Assembly (NCBI GenBank): GCA_037039925.1
Contig: JAXRKP010001121.1
Coordinates: forward strand, 65,001-129,000
Direction: 5' to 3'
From: Doris montereyensis
Lineage: Eukaryota > Mollusca > Gastropoda > Nudibranchia > Dorididae
DNA length: 64,000 bases
The notes beneath the pieces are model-generated. The model was given only the letters and a program-made list of their open reading frames with translations. It made no database searches and was not told the DNA's origin. Below, piece by piece: positions 12,785 to 58,489 of this stretch (positions are counted from its first letter, which is position 1; the number at the start of each line of letters is the position of its first letter). A program made the position numbers and the translations under genes.

Positions 12785-13395
12785 ATAGAACTAGAAATCC
12801 ACCATAATATGTAGGATCTCAGGAATGATTGGTGTACACATCTCTAGAAATTCACCATAATATGTAGGTGATCTCAGGAATGATTGGTGTACACATCTCT
12901 AGAAATTCACCATAATATGTAAGTGATCTCAGGAATGATTGATGACACATCTCTAGACATTCACCATAATATGTAGGTGATCTCAGGAATGATTGGTGTA
13001 CACATCTCCTAGAAATTCACCATAATATATAAGTGATCTCAGGAATGATTTGTACACATCTCTAGAAATTCACCATAATATGTAATGATCTCAGGAATGA
13101 TTGATGTATGCATCTCTAGAAATTCACCATAATATGTAGGTGATCTCAGGAATGATTGGTGTACACATCTCTAAAAATTCACCATAATATGTAAGTGATC
13201 TCAGGAATGATTGATGTACGCATCTCTAGAAATTCACCATAATATGTAGGTGATCTCAGGAATGATTGGTGTACACATCTCTAGAAATTCACCATAATAT
13301 GTAGGTGATCTCAGAAATGATTGGTGTACACATCTCTAGAAATTCACCATAATATGTAAGTGATCTCAGGAATGATTGGTGTACACATCTCTATG
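12785..13395. repeat. 55-bp minisatellite, about 11 units
   Basis: The unit is GGTGATCTCAGGAATGATTG + GTGTACACATCTCTAGAAAT + TCACCATAATATGTA. The part AAATTCACC...ATATG..GGTGATCTCAGG resembles the SINE-D tail segment, so the array may derive from a SINE-D copy. Confidence 0.93.
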
Positions 13396-13639
13396 ATAAT
13401 GGAGTTGATTTCAATTTCATCATTAAGCAAAGTCAGAGAAAAGACAACAAATTAAATAGAAATAAAAATTAAAAATAAAATAACAACGCATGTTCAAGTT
13501 TTATTCATATTCATATATTGACGTATAGTTAAAATTGAAATACTTAAATATCTTTCTACTGATTTCCCTGTTTATTTTTCAAAGTCAAAGAAATTATGGT
13601 AACTGAACTATTTATAAAATGCCCTATCAAATATTATGT

Positions 13640-13790
13640 AAATGAGTACCAGTTTCAAAGACGAGACAAATACAAAGGAATAGACAGGCCATCATGGGGA
13701 TCGGAACCCGTCACATCGAAAAGAATGCCTGCTACCAACCGAGCAGGAAGCACGGAGTTAGCTTGGTTGGTAGCAAGCAGCCAATTCTGA
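13640..13790 (-). mobile_element. SINE-C head fragment
   Basis: Contains AGACGAGACAAATACAAAGG, ATAGACAGGCCATCATGGGG, ATCGGAACCC (B-box region) and TGCTACCAACCGAG, the reverse complement of the SINE-C head seen at 31290-31445. Confidence 0.65.
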
Positions 13791-13849
13791 CAAAACCCAT
13801 CACATGGTGTAATAAACTAATATGTTGCCCGCCCGAGATGGCTGATTCT

Positions 13850-14515
13850 GTCTAAGGATTTGTTTCTGTCTATTCCTTGTATTTGTCCCGTCTTTGTTTT
13901 TATGGGGCTTTCAGTCTCTTCTGTCATTACCTTCCCTTCCGGCATGCCCTTTCCTCACTGTTTGTCATTACCTTCACTTCCGACATGCCCCTTTCCTCAC
14001 TGTTTGTCATTACCTTCACTTTCCGACATGCTCCTTTCCTCACTGTTTGTCATTATCTTCACTTCTGACACTTCTCACTGTTTGACCTTCACTCCATGCC
14101 CCTTTCCTCACTGTTTGCCATTACCTTCACTCTCCGACATGCCCCTTTCCTCACTGTTTGTCATTACCTTCACTTCTGACATGCCCTTTCCTCACTGTTT
14201 GTCACTTTTGACACCTTCACTTTTGTCATTACCTTCACTTGACACCCTTTCCTCACTGTTTGTCATTACCTTCACTTCTGACATGCCCCTTTCCTAACTG
14301 TTTGTCATTACCTTCACTTCCGACATGCCCCTTTCCTCACTGTTTGTCATTACCTTCACTTCTGACATGCCCCTTTTCTCACTGTTTGTCATTACCTTCA
14401 CTTCCTGCCCCTTTCCTCACTGTTTGTCATTACCTTCACTTCTGACATGCCCCTTTCCTCACTGTTTGTCATTACCTTCACTTCTGACATGCCCCTTTCC
14501 TCACTGTTTGTCATG
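13850..14515 (+). mobile_element. SINE-C copy whose 3' end expanded into a 43-bp array
   Basis: SINE-C body (GGATTTGTTTCTGTCTATTC, TTGTATTTGTC, ATGGGGCTTTCA) runs into about 14 units of TGTCATTACCTTCACTTCTG + ACATGCCCCTTTCCTCACTG + TTT. The same TTACCTTCACTTCCGACATG segment occurs once in the SINE-C copy at 31085-31285. Confidence 0.8.
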
Positions 14516-14544
14516 AAAATAGAGGCACTGCCAACCAAGCTAAC

Positions 14545-14800
14545 GCTCCTTGGTTTGTTGGTAAAAGGGGGGGGGGGATTTATTTTCCTGTTGAGGCGTT
14601 GGGGTGCTGATGCACAGGCCTCAGGTTCGATTCTATTGAAGCCGAAGATTTTTCTTTTAGTCTACCAGGTTATTCTTTGAATTTGTCTTCTTTGTTCCTA
14701 GGGGGGGGGGGGATTTATTTAATATTAAATCATGTCTTTTTCCCGCCCTTTACAACATACCCTCGCCTCTCTGTTTGTCTTTAGGCTGTATCCCAATAGC
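14545..14800 (+). mobile_element. Degraded SINE-C copy with two G-runs
   Basis: GGCGTTGGGGTGCTGATGCA and GGTTCGATTCTATTGAAGCC match the SINE-C tRNA-like head; TACCCTCGCCTCTCTGTTTG near 14760 resembles the tail. G-runs lie at about 14567-14577 and 14701-14712. Confidence 0.5.
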
Positions 14801-15115
14801 AGCAACACCACAAACACAGGCTCACCTCTTTTACATCACTGCTTGCTCACCACTGATTCGCTGACCGGAAGACCCTTGTATCCAAGGACTCATGTATATC
14901 TCGATCAAATAACTAAAGCTGCCAATATCGGCTTTCACTCTTCCCAAAGGTACAAATAACAGGGGGTGGGGGGGGAAACAACAACAAAATCCTCTGCTCA
15001 CGTAAACTCTTACATCATTTGCCTTGACACACAAAAATTTTCTCCAAGTGATAGAACGGTGATCTCACTTTTATCAATCATCCAATTTGTCAAACCATGC
15101 GCTCAAAGTTTGTAC
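14801..15115. other. No gene recognised
   Basis: Unique spacer before the terminal-inverted-repeat element; a G-run at about 14962-14975. Confidence 0.45.
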
Positions 15116-16166
15116 TACACACAGGGTGTCCAGCAAGGTCGGAAATATGTCGGATTTTTTATACTCAGGTCTGAAAGGTCTGAAATGGTCGGAAATTGAT
15201 GTCTTAGGTAGTAAAAACGGGAATTTTAAAACGGGGTTTTCTATGCATTGGGAAATCCTTGAAAACGAAAAAAAATGTTTCCCGGTTGAGAAAATGCCAG
15301 GGGAAATGATGCAGTGAGGACGAACATGAGGGAAAATCAGGAGTAGACATGAACAATTATCGGCACCGCGAAATAGGAAAATGTGAATACGATGAATGAT
15401 CATTTTGTCATCCATTTCTGGTCATGCATGCTTTGCTGTTTGGCGATTCTTTTATGTTGAAACTAAAGAATCCGATACCTTCTTTAAAATTGTTAAGTTT
15501 GCCGGGAATTAGTATCGGATTTCGACATAAAGCTTTCAATACTTTCTTTAGTTTTAGCGCCTATACAATACCATGAAGTGTTTATCTACGGCCCAGTCTC
15601 TTTCTTCAAAAATTTAACTTTTACTCTGGAGAGATTAAGAATGCCGTGTATGAGAATGCCGTGTATGTTAAAAAGCCGATCGCGCATGTTGTTGTATGGT
15701 TCGTGTCAAAGGGAGAAAGACAGAAGGCAATGTGCATATTTTAAGTCCGATCGCACACGTGTGTGTGTAAGAAGACTAGACAGAGAACATATGTGTGTTT
15801 AATGCGACCAATCACGCATGTGTGTATTAGTATTAGAGAGAGAGTATAAATGAGAGTCGGGAGTTTACGGATGACCGAAAGGCAAATGCAAGTGTTTAGT
15901 AAGAATAGAGGAGGTTGGATGATCGAAGGGATATTTCATGCATGCACGACCTGATAGCAGAATAGAGGTGGGGAAAGGGTAGAACCGGGAAGAAGGCAAT
16001 CATGTACTATAGTATATACAGTAATACTAGATTGAGATCTAGGTCTAGATTCGGTTTTATTGAAGAAGAAAGAAAGAGGGGTGGGATGGTTGCCATAATG
16101 GAGACTTTTACTAAGGAAGGAGGTGGGAAATTTTCAGTTGACTTTGTGCTGGACACCCTGTACACA
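15116..16166. mobile_element. Non-autonomous DNA transposon, 14-bp TIR, 6-bp TSD
   Basis: The element 15122-16160 (1039 bp) begins CAGGGTGTCCAGCA and ends with its exact reverse complement TGCTGGACACCCTG. It is flanked on both sides by TACACA (15116-15121 and 16161-16166), a target-site duplication. No transposase frame is present. A CAGGG start is common in hAT elements, but these usually make 8-bp duplications, so the superfamily is left open. Confidence 0.82.
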
Positions 16167-16407
16167 TTTCCTATTTGTATTGTCAAACACGTAAACAATC
16201 AGTAATGATTTTAAAAAATGAGTCTCAGGAGTGACTGCAAAAATTCTTATATCACCAAGTGAAAACTAGAAGGTGAAGAAAAAAAAAAGTCTTAGAAATA
16301 TTCATAAACTGGGATGGAAATTCATGTGTGTGTGTGTGTATAATATACACAATAATATGGAGATCCTGTGGGCAGATACCAACACTCTATGCTCATCATT
16401 ATTGATC

Positions 16408-16439
16408 TATCTATCTATATATATATATATATATATATA
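16408..16439. repeat. (TATC)/(TA)n microsatellite
   Basis: TCTATCTATC then TATATATA directly upstream of a SINE-B head. Confidence 0.85.
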
Positions 16440-16440
16440 G

Positions 16441-16735
16441 TGGCGTCGGTGGCCGAGCGGTTAGGCTGCCAGACTGGGGATCATGCGGTCACGAGTTCGA
16501 ATTCTAGCAAAGCCAGATACGACGTTGTGTTCCTTGGGAAAGATGCTTAACACACATCTTCCCCACTCTACCCAGGTGCAAATGGGTACAAGCACTAGCT
16601 TGGGAGTAAAAACCTGCGTCAGACTAGAGTCCTGGCCAGGAGATGATTATTGTCACCTGTTCCGCTTCACGTTATAGAAACCGGGATAAACTCCGGCCCT
16701 ATATGTCTTAAGGCCCTTGAAGGAACTTTTACTTT
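16441..16735 (+). mobile_element. SINE-B, near full length, tRNA-derived
   Basis: The head TGGCCGAGCGGTTAGGCTGC fits a Pol III A box and GAGTTCGAATTC fits a B box. The body has TTGTGTTCCTTGGGAAAGAT, CCCACTCTACCCAGGTGCAA and ATGGGTACAAGCACTAGCTT, and the end CCCTTGAAGGAACTTTTACT. TA repeats lie on both sides. This is the best reference copy of the family in the window. Confidence 0.85.
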
Positions 16736-16744
16736 ATATATATA

Positions 16745-17026
16745 TATAGAGAACAATCAATTATGTACTGAGGTAAGGTAAAGTATTACTGACGATTCAA
16801 GAGAAAATATAAATAACAGTGATATTGGGGAGTATAACATTTAGGTATAAGGTATAAATTTCCCTTCTATCTAAAAATCCTTTTGAGTGTTAGCTGTGTG
16901 TTAGCTGCACAAGGAATTCCTGAAATCTGACGAGCAGCCTTGTGATAGACATGAAAAGGATCGTGGAAAATTTACGCAACAACTATGTATGGAAATAGAA
17001 GAAACTTGTATCTACTTACAGCCATA

Positions 17027-17057
<31 letters not shown>

Positions 17058-17708
17058 CGTCACATTTAATATATATAATAAATATATAAATTATTATATA
17101 TTATGAACTTAAACATATTCATATGGGACAACGAGAAAATAAAAAACTCTCAAAGTTGAGTCTTTAGTTAGCAAGGATGATTACCGGTATGCATTTTGAT
17201 TTTTCTGTCAATATGTTTCAGATCATAATTTTCATATATGACTGTCGCGGTGTAGAAAAATAAATTGTGCAAGAGCATCAAAGCACTAGTCACAGAGTAA
17301 ACAGCCGACAACGGTAGACCGAGAAATGAGGCTTGAAGCTAAAATAGAAAGACAAACCATAAACAACATTCTTTAAAAGACAAAGAAGATAAAAAGGCAA
17401 ATTTAAAAGGTTTTCAAGAAAAGAACCAACAAAAAATATTAGAAAAGAAACTAGAAAATGAAAATTGACACCCGAAACCTGTAAAATTATGCTGTGTGAG
17501 ATCGCCTAATACTGTTACAACCAGAACACAAAATAATAAAAACAATTCTTTAAAAAATGGCCTGAGAACAATTCAATAAAATTAAATCTAAAAGCCATCA
17601 AGAAAAGTAAATGCTAGAGAGAGCAGTATCGCCTACATGTCACCAGATTATTTCGTTATTCAATGTTTCAATTTGTTGGGGGTTTTTTCTCTCTAAATAT
17701 TTGGCTTT
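16745..17708. other. No gene recognised
   Basis: A-rich intergenic sequence with TA repeats around 17020-17100. Nothing coding seen. Confidence 0.5.
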
Positions 17709-18050
17709 TTAAAACTTGCAAAGCCCTACAAATTTTGACAAAAACTCATTACATGACATAACGTATTGCCTGCCTATGATGGTTGATTCAATTCCGTCTA
17801 AAGTGGAATTTGCCTTCCAAGGCGTTACGGGGCCCACAGTAGCTAGAGTTTTACCACAATCTATACAGCGTGAAGCGACATGGATGATAATACAAACACA
17901 CGCCCTCTTGCACAAGGATGCAGGTTTTACTGCCCGACTCATGCTGGTACCAAGACCTATAGCATTGATATAAATTCGAACCCAGGACCTTTCGATTCCA
18001 AAGTCTAACCATAGCCTGGGCACTAGGTTACCAACACGACTATCTAAGTG
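17709..18050 (-). mobile_element. Long tRNA-headed SINE (family E)
   Basis: The minus strand contains GGTCCTGGGTTCGAATTT, a good B box, then about 250 bp without a long open coding signature, including TGCAAGAGGGCGTGTGTTTG and CATGTCGCTTCACGCTGTAT. A tRNA-like head plus long central domain suits a SINE. The 123-codon frame across it is taken as incidental. Only one copy is in the window, so this stays an inference. Confidence 0.4.
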
Positions 18051-18164
18051 AAAAGTCCAGTAAAAACAAATTCTGCCCACCAGAGACAGCTAAGACAAGT
18101 AAAACCTAGAACCGGTAAGAAAACAGTGCCAGTCTCTCTCTTGAAATACAAAATGGAAAATTGC

Positions 18165-18335
18165 ATTCCATACGTTGGTTGTAAAAATCCATATCTTGGT
18201 CGTAAATATCCATACGGTGGTCGTAAATATCTATACGTTGGTCGTAAAATATCTATACGTTGGTCGTAATTATCTATACGTTGGTCGTAATTATCTATAC
18301 ATTGGTCGTAATTATCTATACGTTGGTCGTAAAGT
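18165..18335. repeat. 21-bp minisatellite
   Basis: Units like TTGGTCGTAATTATCTATACG, about eight copies with variants GTAAATATC and GTAAAAATCC. Confidence 0.9.
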
Positions 18336-18339
18336 TTAA

Positions 18340-18963
18340 ACCGCTTTGAAAATAAACCCAACGGGTAAATAAAGCATTTCTAAAAAGTTATCTACTGAGA
18401 GAAAACGATTCTTCTCAGAGTTCTGGGCTTGACATGAAATGTAACTAACTAAACAAGCTCCCTTGCAGGAAAGAGTGATTAGTACGCTGACTATATCTCA
18501 ACGTTGTAGATACAACAGCCATCACCAGAATGAAATAGTAGAAATATTATCAATTATCAGCATTTCCCAAACAAAAGAGAGGCCTTGACACTAAATTTGA
18601 TATCACACAAAATGACGCGAGATTGAGATTTCAACAGTACTCTAGAAATTGGCTCAATTTGAAATACAGTACAGCCCGTATTCCTTGAACACGTGTTTCG
18701 CGAAAACACGGAATCCCTGAATTCATGACAAAGTCCTAACCAAGATCTTTTGTTTGAACGCCTACGAAAATTCTCGAAAAACACTTATTCTACAAACTAA
18801 TTTTCTGGAGCCAAAGAGCTTGGGGGATACGGGCTGTCCTGTAACATGACAATATAGAGGCATGCAGCTTAATTCTCAATGACAGGTTCACAACGGTTTC
18901 TCCAACAGCTCTGAGCTGACAACGCTGAATTTCATCACAGACATGGTAGACCAGCTGCCCGAT

Positions 18964-19005
<42 letters not shown>

Positions 19006-19196
19006 GCTGGCACAAGTTTTATAACAAATAGTTGTAACAATTCTCTCTTATGTGTCTACCTCAACAACGGCTGTCAAGGTTCGTCATTCAATAAAAAAAA
19101 AATATAAGACTGAAAACAATGTAGAGACCTTGAAAAAAAAAAGACCCTCCTGGCTGATACTAATGTGTGTTAAAATATCATTATCATTTTTTTTTT
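18340..19196. other. IDE 3' flank, no gene recognised
   Basis: Contains an (AAT)n microsatellite at 18965-19003; otherwise unique. Confidence 0.5.
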
Positions 19197-19202
19197 TTTA
19201 AT
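19197..19202 (-). promoter_or_regulatory. Candidate IDE poly(A) signal ATTAAA
   Basis: ATTAAA lies about 170 bases after the IDE stop codon on the minus strand, followed by an A-run. It is the common variant of AATAAA. The A-run makes a chance match possible; no AATAAA was found nearer. Confidence 0.35.
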
Positions 19203-19374
19203 TGCAAAAGTGAAAACAGTATGAAGAGATTTCAGGGTGATCAATATAACCTTGAAATCTAAAACATGCAAAAGATGGGCCTTGTCAATCCTTTTTGCCT
19301 TAACACAACGGTGATGACTACGACGCTCTGACTCAGCACGCACACCTTCAGCAATCACGTCGAAGACAATACTG

Positions 19375-53343
<33,969 letters not shown>

Positions 53344-53629
53344 GGTGGAGGCAGCCCTGAAAGAAGGATTGAAAATAAATGCTGATCATAGCTCTCAAGA
53401 TAATTGCCAACAATTGTAAACCATTACAAACACATTTTAATGAACTTGATGAAATAATGTGACCATTTTCTCAAGTAAGAATTCATTTTGAGATCTATTT
53501 ATAATAATATCTTTGGGCTGAAATATAAAGTAATCTATTTGAAAAGATAAAAAAGTAACACATAGACTCAACCCGGGCAGTGGACAGGTAAACACCTGAA
53601 CGGGGAGTAATTGATCTCGCCCTCCACGA

Positions 53630-53835
53630 GTCTCCTGCTGCCTTGCAGGTGGGTCTTGGCCGACTAAAGGCTAAGGGAGTTAACCCTGACAAAAAAACAA
53701 CCTGCTGCCTTGCAGGTCTGTCTTGACTGACCAAAGGCTAAGGGAGGTAACACTGATAGAAAATAACAACCTGCTGCCTTGCAGGCTGGTCTTGAATGAT
53801 TAATGGCTAAGGGATTTAACCCTAACAGAAAATAG
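53630..53835. repeat. ~71-bp tandem triplicate
   Basis: Three units start CTGCTGCCTTGCAGGTNNGT and contain GGCTAAGGGAGTTAACCCTG, just upstream of the LINE and of IDE's first coding exon. Confidence 0.85.
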
Positions 53836-53944
53836 GAAGGCCTGTTAGGGGGCATCAAGGTGGCAGCCTCACCATCTACCTAGGGTACAGTGGGCTAATA
53901 CCCTGCTTATCCAAAGCCAAACAGATTCAGAGAAATAAATATAA

Positions 53945-55935
53945 TATAACCGGCTTGATCTTTCGAAGACGAACTTGAAACAAATACAGACCATGATTTT
54001 TGGAACATGCAATGTGAGGGCAATAAATGGAAAAGAGTTAGAATTAGTTGAAGAAATGGAAAAATTCAAAACAGATATTTTGGCCATTACAGAAACAAAG
54101 AAAAAAGGACAAGGAATAGAAAATGTAGGACCAAATCATATTTTAATCTTCTCAGGAGTAGATGTCAAAGATAGAGCTAGAGCAGGAGTAGGCCTCCTAG
54201 TGCATAAAAGGCATGAAAAACTACTAGAAAGTTGGAAATTTATAATCCCACGGCTATTTGAGTTAAATATTAAACCAAAAGGACGAGAAATTAAATTACT
54301 AATAGCTTATGGACCAAACGAAGACATAACTAAAGAAGAAAAAGATATCTTCGAAAAAAAGATTTACAAATAGCTGCAGAGAATCTTAAACCCAAACAGG
54401 AACTTATGCTTTTAGGAGATATAAACGCTAGAGTAGGCAACAATGTAGAAATGTCAGGAGGAGTAATAGGTAAAGAAAGACAGACTTCTCCAAATGGAGA
54501 GAGACTAATAGATTTTTGCCTAAAGAATAAGGTGCCAGACGACTGGAAAAAAGGGAACGGTAGTAACAATACACAAGAAAGGATCAACTATGGAATGCTC
54601 AAACTATAGAGGGATATCACTACTTAGCGTTCCAGGAAAAGTATATGCCAGGATACTAGAAATGAGACTAAGGAAAAGAGTAGAGGATCAAATTGAAGAA
54701 CACCAGAGTGGATTTAGACCAGGAAGAAGTGTACAAGACCACATATTTACAATTAGACAAATAATAGAAAAATTCCTTGAGAGAAACATTGGCTTGCACC
54801 TGTGTTTTATTGACGTAGAAAAAGATTTAACACTGTGAGGAGGGACGAACTATGGCATTCCTTAAAAGAACACAATGTAGAGCAACATTTAATAGAAGCC
54901 ATTAAAAGTTTTTACAATAAACCAACATGTGCAGTGAGGGTAGCTGGAAACATATCTGCAGAATTTGATGTAAATATAGGAGTAAGACAGGGTTGTATCC
55001 TAAGTCCTCTTTTGTTTATCACATTTATGGATTCAGTATAAAGGCATCCTCAAAAATGAAGAAAGAGAATGTGGGTATGTGGAAGCTCAAACCAGTAAAT
55101 GTATCAATGCTTTCATTTGCTGATGATTTAGTTCTGTTTGGAAAATCAGAACGTGACCTTCAGTCGAATATCAACACTATGAACAATGAATTAAATAAAA
55201 GAGGAATGAGAGTAAATGCAAAGAAAACCAAAACAATGCTAGTAACTAGGGAAGCTGAAATACAAAATCTTAAATTGGGCAGAGAGAATTTAGAACAAGT
55301 TCAAAGCTACAATTACCTAGGAGTAATGATTAACTCAGAGGAAAACTGATAGAAGAAATCAGCCAGAGAATCAAAAGGCAAGTGCAATATATATATAATC
55401 ATCTAGGAAAGGCCTTTGTAGGTTTATGTAAGCAAGAATTGTCAACAAAAACCAAAATGGCAGTATACAACACAGTTTATTGTCCTACTCTCCTCTATGG
55501 CAGCGAAACCTGGATCTTAGACAGTAGAGAACACAGTAGAGTACAGACAGCTAAAATGAAATATCGAAGAAGAGTAGTAAGGAAAACCAAAAGAGACAAA
55601 ATCAGAAACACAACAATAAGAAATAAAAACCAAAGCAGATGACATAAAAACTAAGATAGAAACAAATCAATTGAGATGGTTTGGGCATGTAAACAGAATG
55701 AATGACAATAGAATAGCTAAATCAGTATACAGTGCTAAAGCCCAAGGTAAGAGACCAAAAGGCAGACCTCGGAGAAAGTGGGAAGAAGATAGAGGCTTGA
55801 AGCATAGAAATTTATTTTTTTTGGAAGGAAATAGAAAATGCCAGGACAGAGCATTCTGGAGAAAGATTATCTCGGGCATCTGAACCCATACACCGAAAGG
55901 TAGACTGGGAACTGATAAAGAAAGAAAGAAAGATA
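53945..55935 (+). mobile_element. LINE (non-LTR retrotransposon), endonuclease + RT, internally deleted and frameshifted
   Basis: The endonuclease part from 53975 reads MIFGTCNVRAINGKELELVE, DILAITETKKKGQG, GVGLLVHKR, LLIAYGPNED and, after a stop near 54371, LLGDINARVGNN. About 54530 jumps straight from DFCLKNK to VPDDWKKGNG and then NYRGISLLSVPGKVYARILE, so the link between endonuclease and RT is deleted. RT motifs include HQSGFRPGRSVQDHI, IDVEK, GVRQGCILSPLLF and FADDLVLFGKSE; then YNYLGVMIN, LLYGSETW, MRWFGHVNRM and GRPRRKWEED. It ends near a GAAAGAAAGAAAGA tail. At least five frame breaks; inactive. RTE- or CR1-type by motif style, not resolved. Confidence 0.85.
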
Positions 55936-56245
55936 GACTCAACTGAGTGTTCTTATCAGTCTTTCAATCAAAAGATTGTAGGATCAAACCCCGTCAGTTG
56001 AAAGAATTTCTCGAGTTTTATTCGAGTGAAACCCAGGTGGTGAATCTACAGCTAGTCCCATTGTCGGCATTGGAAACGGACGGTAAAAGGAATCCCATGT
56101 ATAGATCACAACACTCTGTGCATGTTAGAGATCCCATCATTGCTGTTTACAGGGTAGTGTGGGTAAAATAAAAAAATCCTACCAAAACCTAACATCACTT
56201 TAACTGTGGATGTAGCCTGGGCAAAATCAAAACAAAATCTGTCAT
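55930..56245 (+). mobile_element. SINE-A copy
   Basis: AGATTGTAGGATCAAACCCC, TCTCGAGTTTTATTCGAGTG, CAGCTAGTCCCATTGTCGGC, TGTGCATGTTAGAGATCCCA, GTTTACAGGGTAGTGTGG and ACTGTGGATGTAGC. Follows directly on the LINE tail. Confidence 0.75.
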
Positions 56246-56249
56246 AATA

Positions 56250-57240
56250 ATGTTCACTCATGCCCCGACTACAGAACTCCTCCTATCAATTATCAAAGAT
56301 CTGCTAGACTGTATTATACTATTTCTAAATCTAAATCTGGTTAAAAAAAAAAAAATGAACGAATTACAATCACTATCAATCCAATGGGCAGTGACTCATT
56401 CATTGGTCCCATAATTTAAGGTAGTTTTATATCCAGATCTAATTAAGAAACCGATGACTCTAGATCTAGATCCAGGTTTAAATCAGATGAAAATAATTAA
56501 TGAAAAATCTGATGAGTCATTATGCCTCTAGATCTTGTGATCTAGATTCTAGATCTATTCTTCTTCTAAGCCTAGAGATCCATAGACCGAAGTTTGAGAT
56601 AGTGGAATCTAATACATGGCACTGTCGAGACTCCTACCTAATAAAACTGATGTACGATTTAGGCCGTCTTGCTGTAAATGTATACAAACTTCGTAGTGAG
56701 ATCGCCCACCCAAAAGAATACATACAAATCAATTTGACATGGAAAACAGCTGTGCCAATGGTCTGTGTGTGATACACGAAGTACTTTCGGCTTAGATTTA
56801 GATCTAGCCTTCGGTCAGCTATTTCGGCTACTGAGAAGGGCTACGGTGTGTTTACATTGGTCGCCATCTGACACCATCAGCTGACATCAATTTTATTTTC
56901 GATCTTTAATTTGTTTTCTTCTTTAGTTTGTCTGATTGCTCGTTTTGCCTCCAATCGAATGTTTCAATTTATCTCAAATAAGTATTAATCTAAGATTGAT
57001 TTCTTCACTCATTGGTTTTTTAGTTATTTATGCTTGGCTGGCTTGTCTTTACATGAGAAAGGGAGAGATTGGTGGTGGTTGTGGGGGTAGGGGTGGATTG
57101 TTTCTTTTCCTTTTTATTCATACACTTTGTCCTGTCCCTTACTGATTATAATGTTCATTTGGGTTGACCCTATTTTGTCTCTCAGTCTCGTGTCTATCAC
57201 TGACTTTTGTGTATCTCTGTCCCTATATCTGTCTGCCCAC
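56250..57240. other. 5' flank; TAGATC-rich stretch; possible IDE upstream exon region
   Basis: 56400-56830 is rich in AGATCT/TCTAGA pieces. Around 56850-56890 the minus strand reads CAGATGGCGACCAATG, a YY1-like core typical of some housekeeping promoters. No convincing coding exon was found here. Confidence 0.25.
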
Positions 57241-57254
57241 GGCCTGTACGAATC

Positions 57255-57470
<216 letters not shown>

Positions 57471-57601
57471 TAATTCATTTCACATTTAGTTGCTGCTTAG
57501 TTTAGCATAATTCAATGTTGTACATTTGAACATTAATTTTATTGTGCTGCTATTTGCGCATAGGCCTATCATTTACATATTTTACTTGTTGATTTATTCA
57601 T

Positions 57602-57625
57602 ATGATGATGATAACGATGATAATA

Positions 57626-57656
<31 letters not shown>

Positions 57657-57678
57657 CGATGATGATGATGCTGATGAG
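57602..57678. repeat. (GAT)n microsatellite
   Basis: GATGATGATG run with GAC and GCT interruptions; Asp-rich frame is a by-product. Confidence 0.92.
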
Positions 57679-58059
57679 GAGTATTTTAATTTTCCAGCAC
57701 GGACAATGATAAACGCCGCACCATAAGTTTGTCGGTAACATTATGCGTTGTGGTAACAAGTAGAGACATGCAGATAACACAAAGGAAATAACTTAATAAA
57801 CCCTTATGGGGCTTTTTCACCGACATTTCAATAGAAAATATTACTAAAATGCTATCTAAGATAGGATTAAGAATGTAGTCTTTAAAAATCTACAGTTAAC
57901 AAAGAAATATGATACAAAATTATATTGAACAAAATGACACACTGACAATCTTTACCATTCCACATCGAAATAAGATTTTTTAAAATGATTAAAATTTGTT
58001 CCAGATCTTAAATGTTCAGGTAATTTGTTTCACAGAACTGCAGCAGCATAATTATTTAA

Positions 58060-58265
58060 ATGATTGTAGCTAAACCGCAGTGGTTATGACTTTCTTCTCA
58101 CGACGTCACTACTGGTTCAAAACCAATGGCCTGCGCTGGTGTGTCATCTTTTTTTTCACAACGATGTGCTCTTAGGAAAGGTACTTCGCTCTGCTTTCTT
58201 CACTTGACTCAGGTGTGAATGGTTGGCCTCTGTCACACCCCAAGCTATAGGTAGAGAAAGTTATT
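58060..58265 (+). mobile_element. Decayed SINE-B-like copy
   Basis: CTACTGGTTCAAAACCAATG (B-box-like), GATGTGCTCTTAGGAAAGGT, CACTTGACTCAGGTGTGAAT and CACCCCAAGCTATAGG parallel SINE-B with low identity. Confidence 0.4.
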
Positions 58266-58489
58266 GTCAGAGTGTTATACGAAAAGCCTATCTTCTTTTT
58301 GAGAATGACTTTGAATGAAATGGCCTGCTGGGGCATAAATGATTTAAAGTCGGTTAGCCTGTATTTTGTGGGGATTCGACTATAAATCCATGTTTATCTT
58401 TAATCTATCTACCTCTTATTTGGCTATTGTTGATCGAACTGTGTAATTGGAGATAATATCTTTGTATGAGATGCCAAGTAATCTTCTGT

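Noticed and set aside
16441..16520. Possible tRNA gene (A and B box, leucine/serine-like head)
   Set aside because: No acceptor-stem pairing; body and several other copies show it is the head of SINE-B.
17709..18080. 123-codon minus-strand ORF as a gene
   Set aside because: Lies within a tRNA-headed SINE-like element and shows no protein family features.
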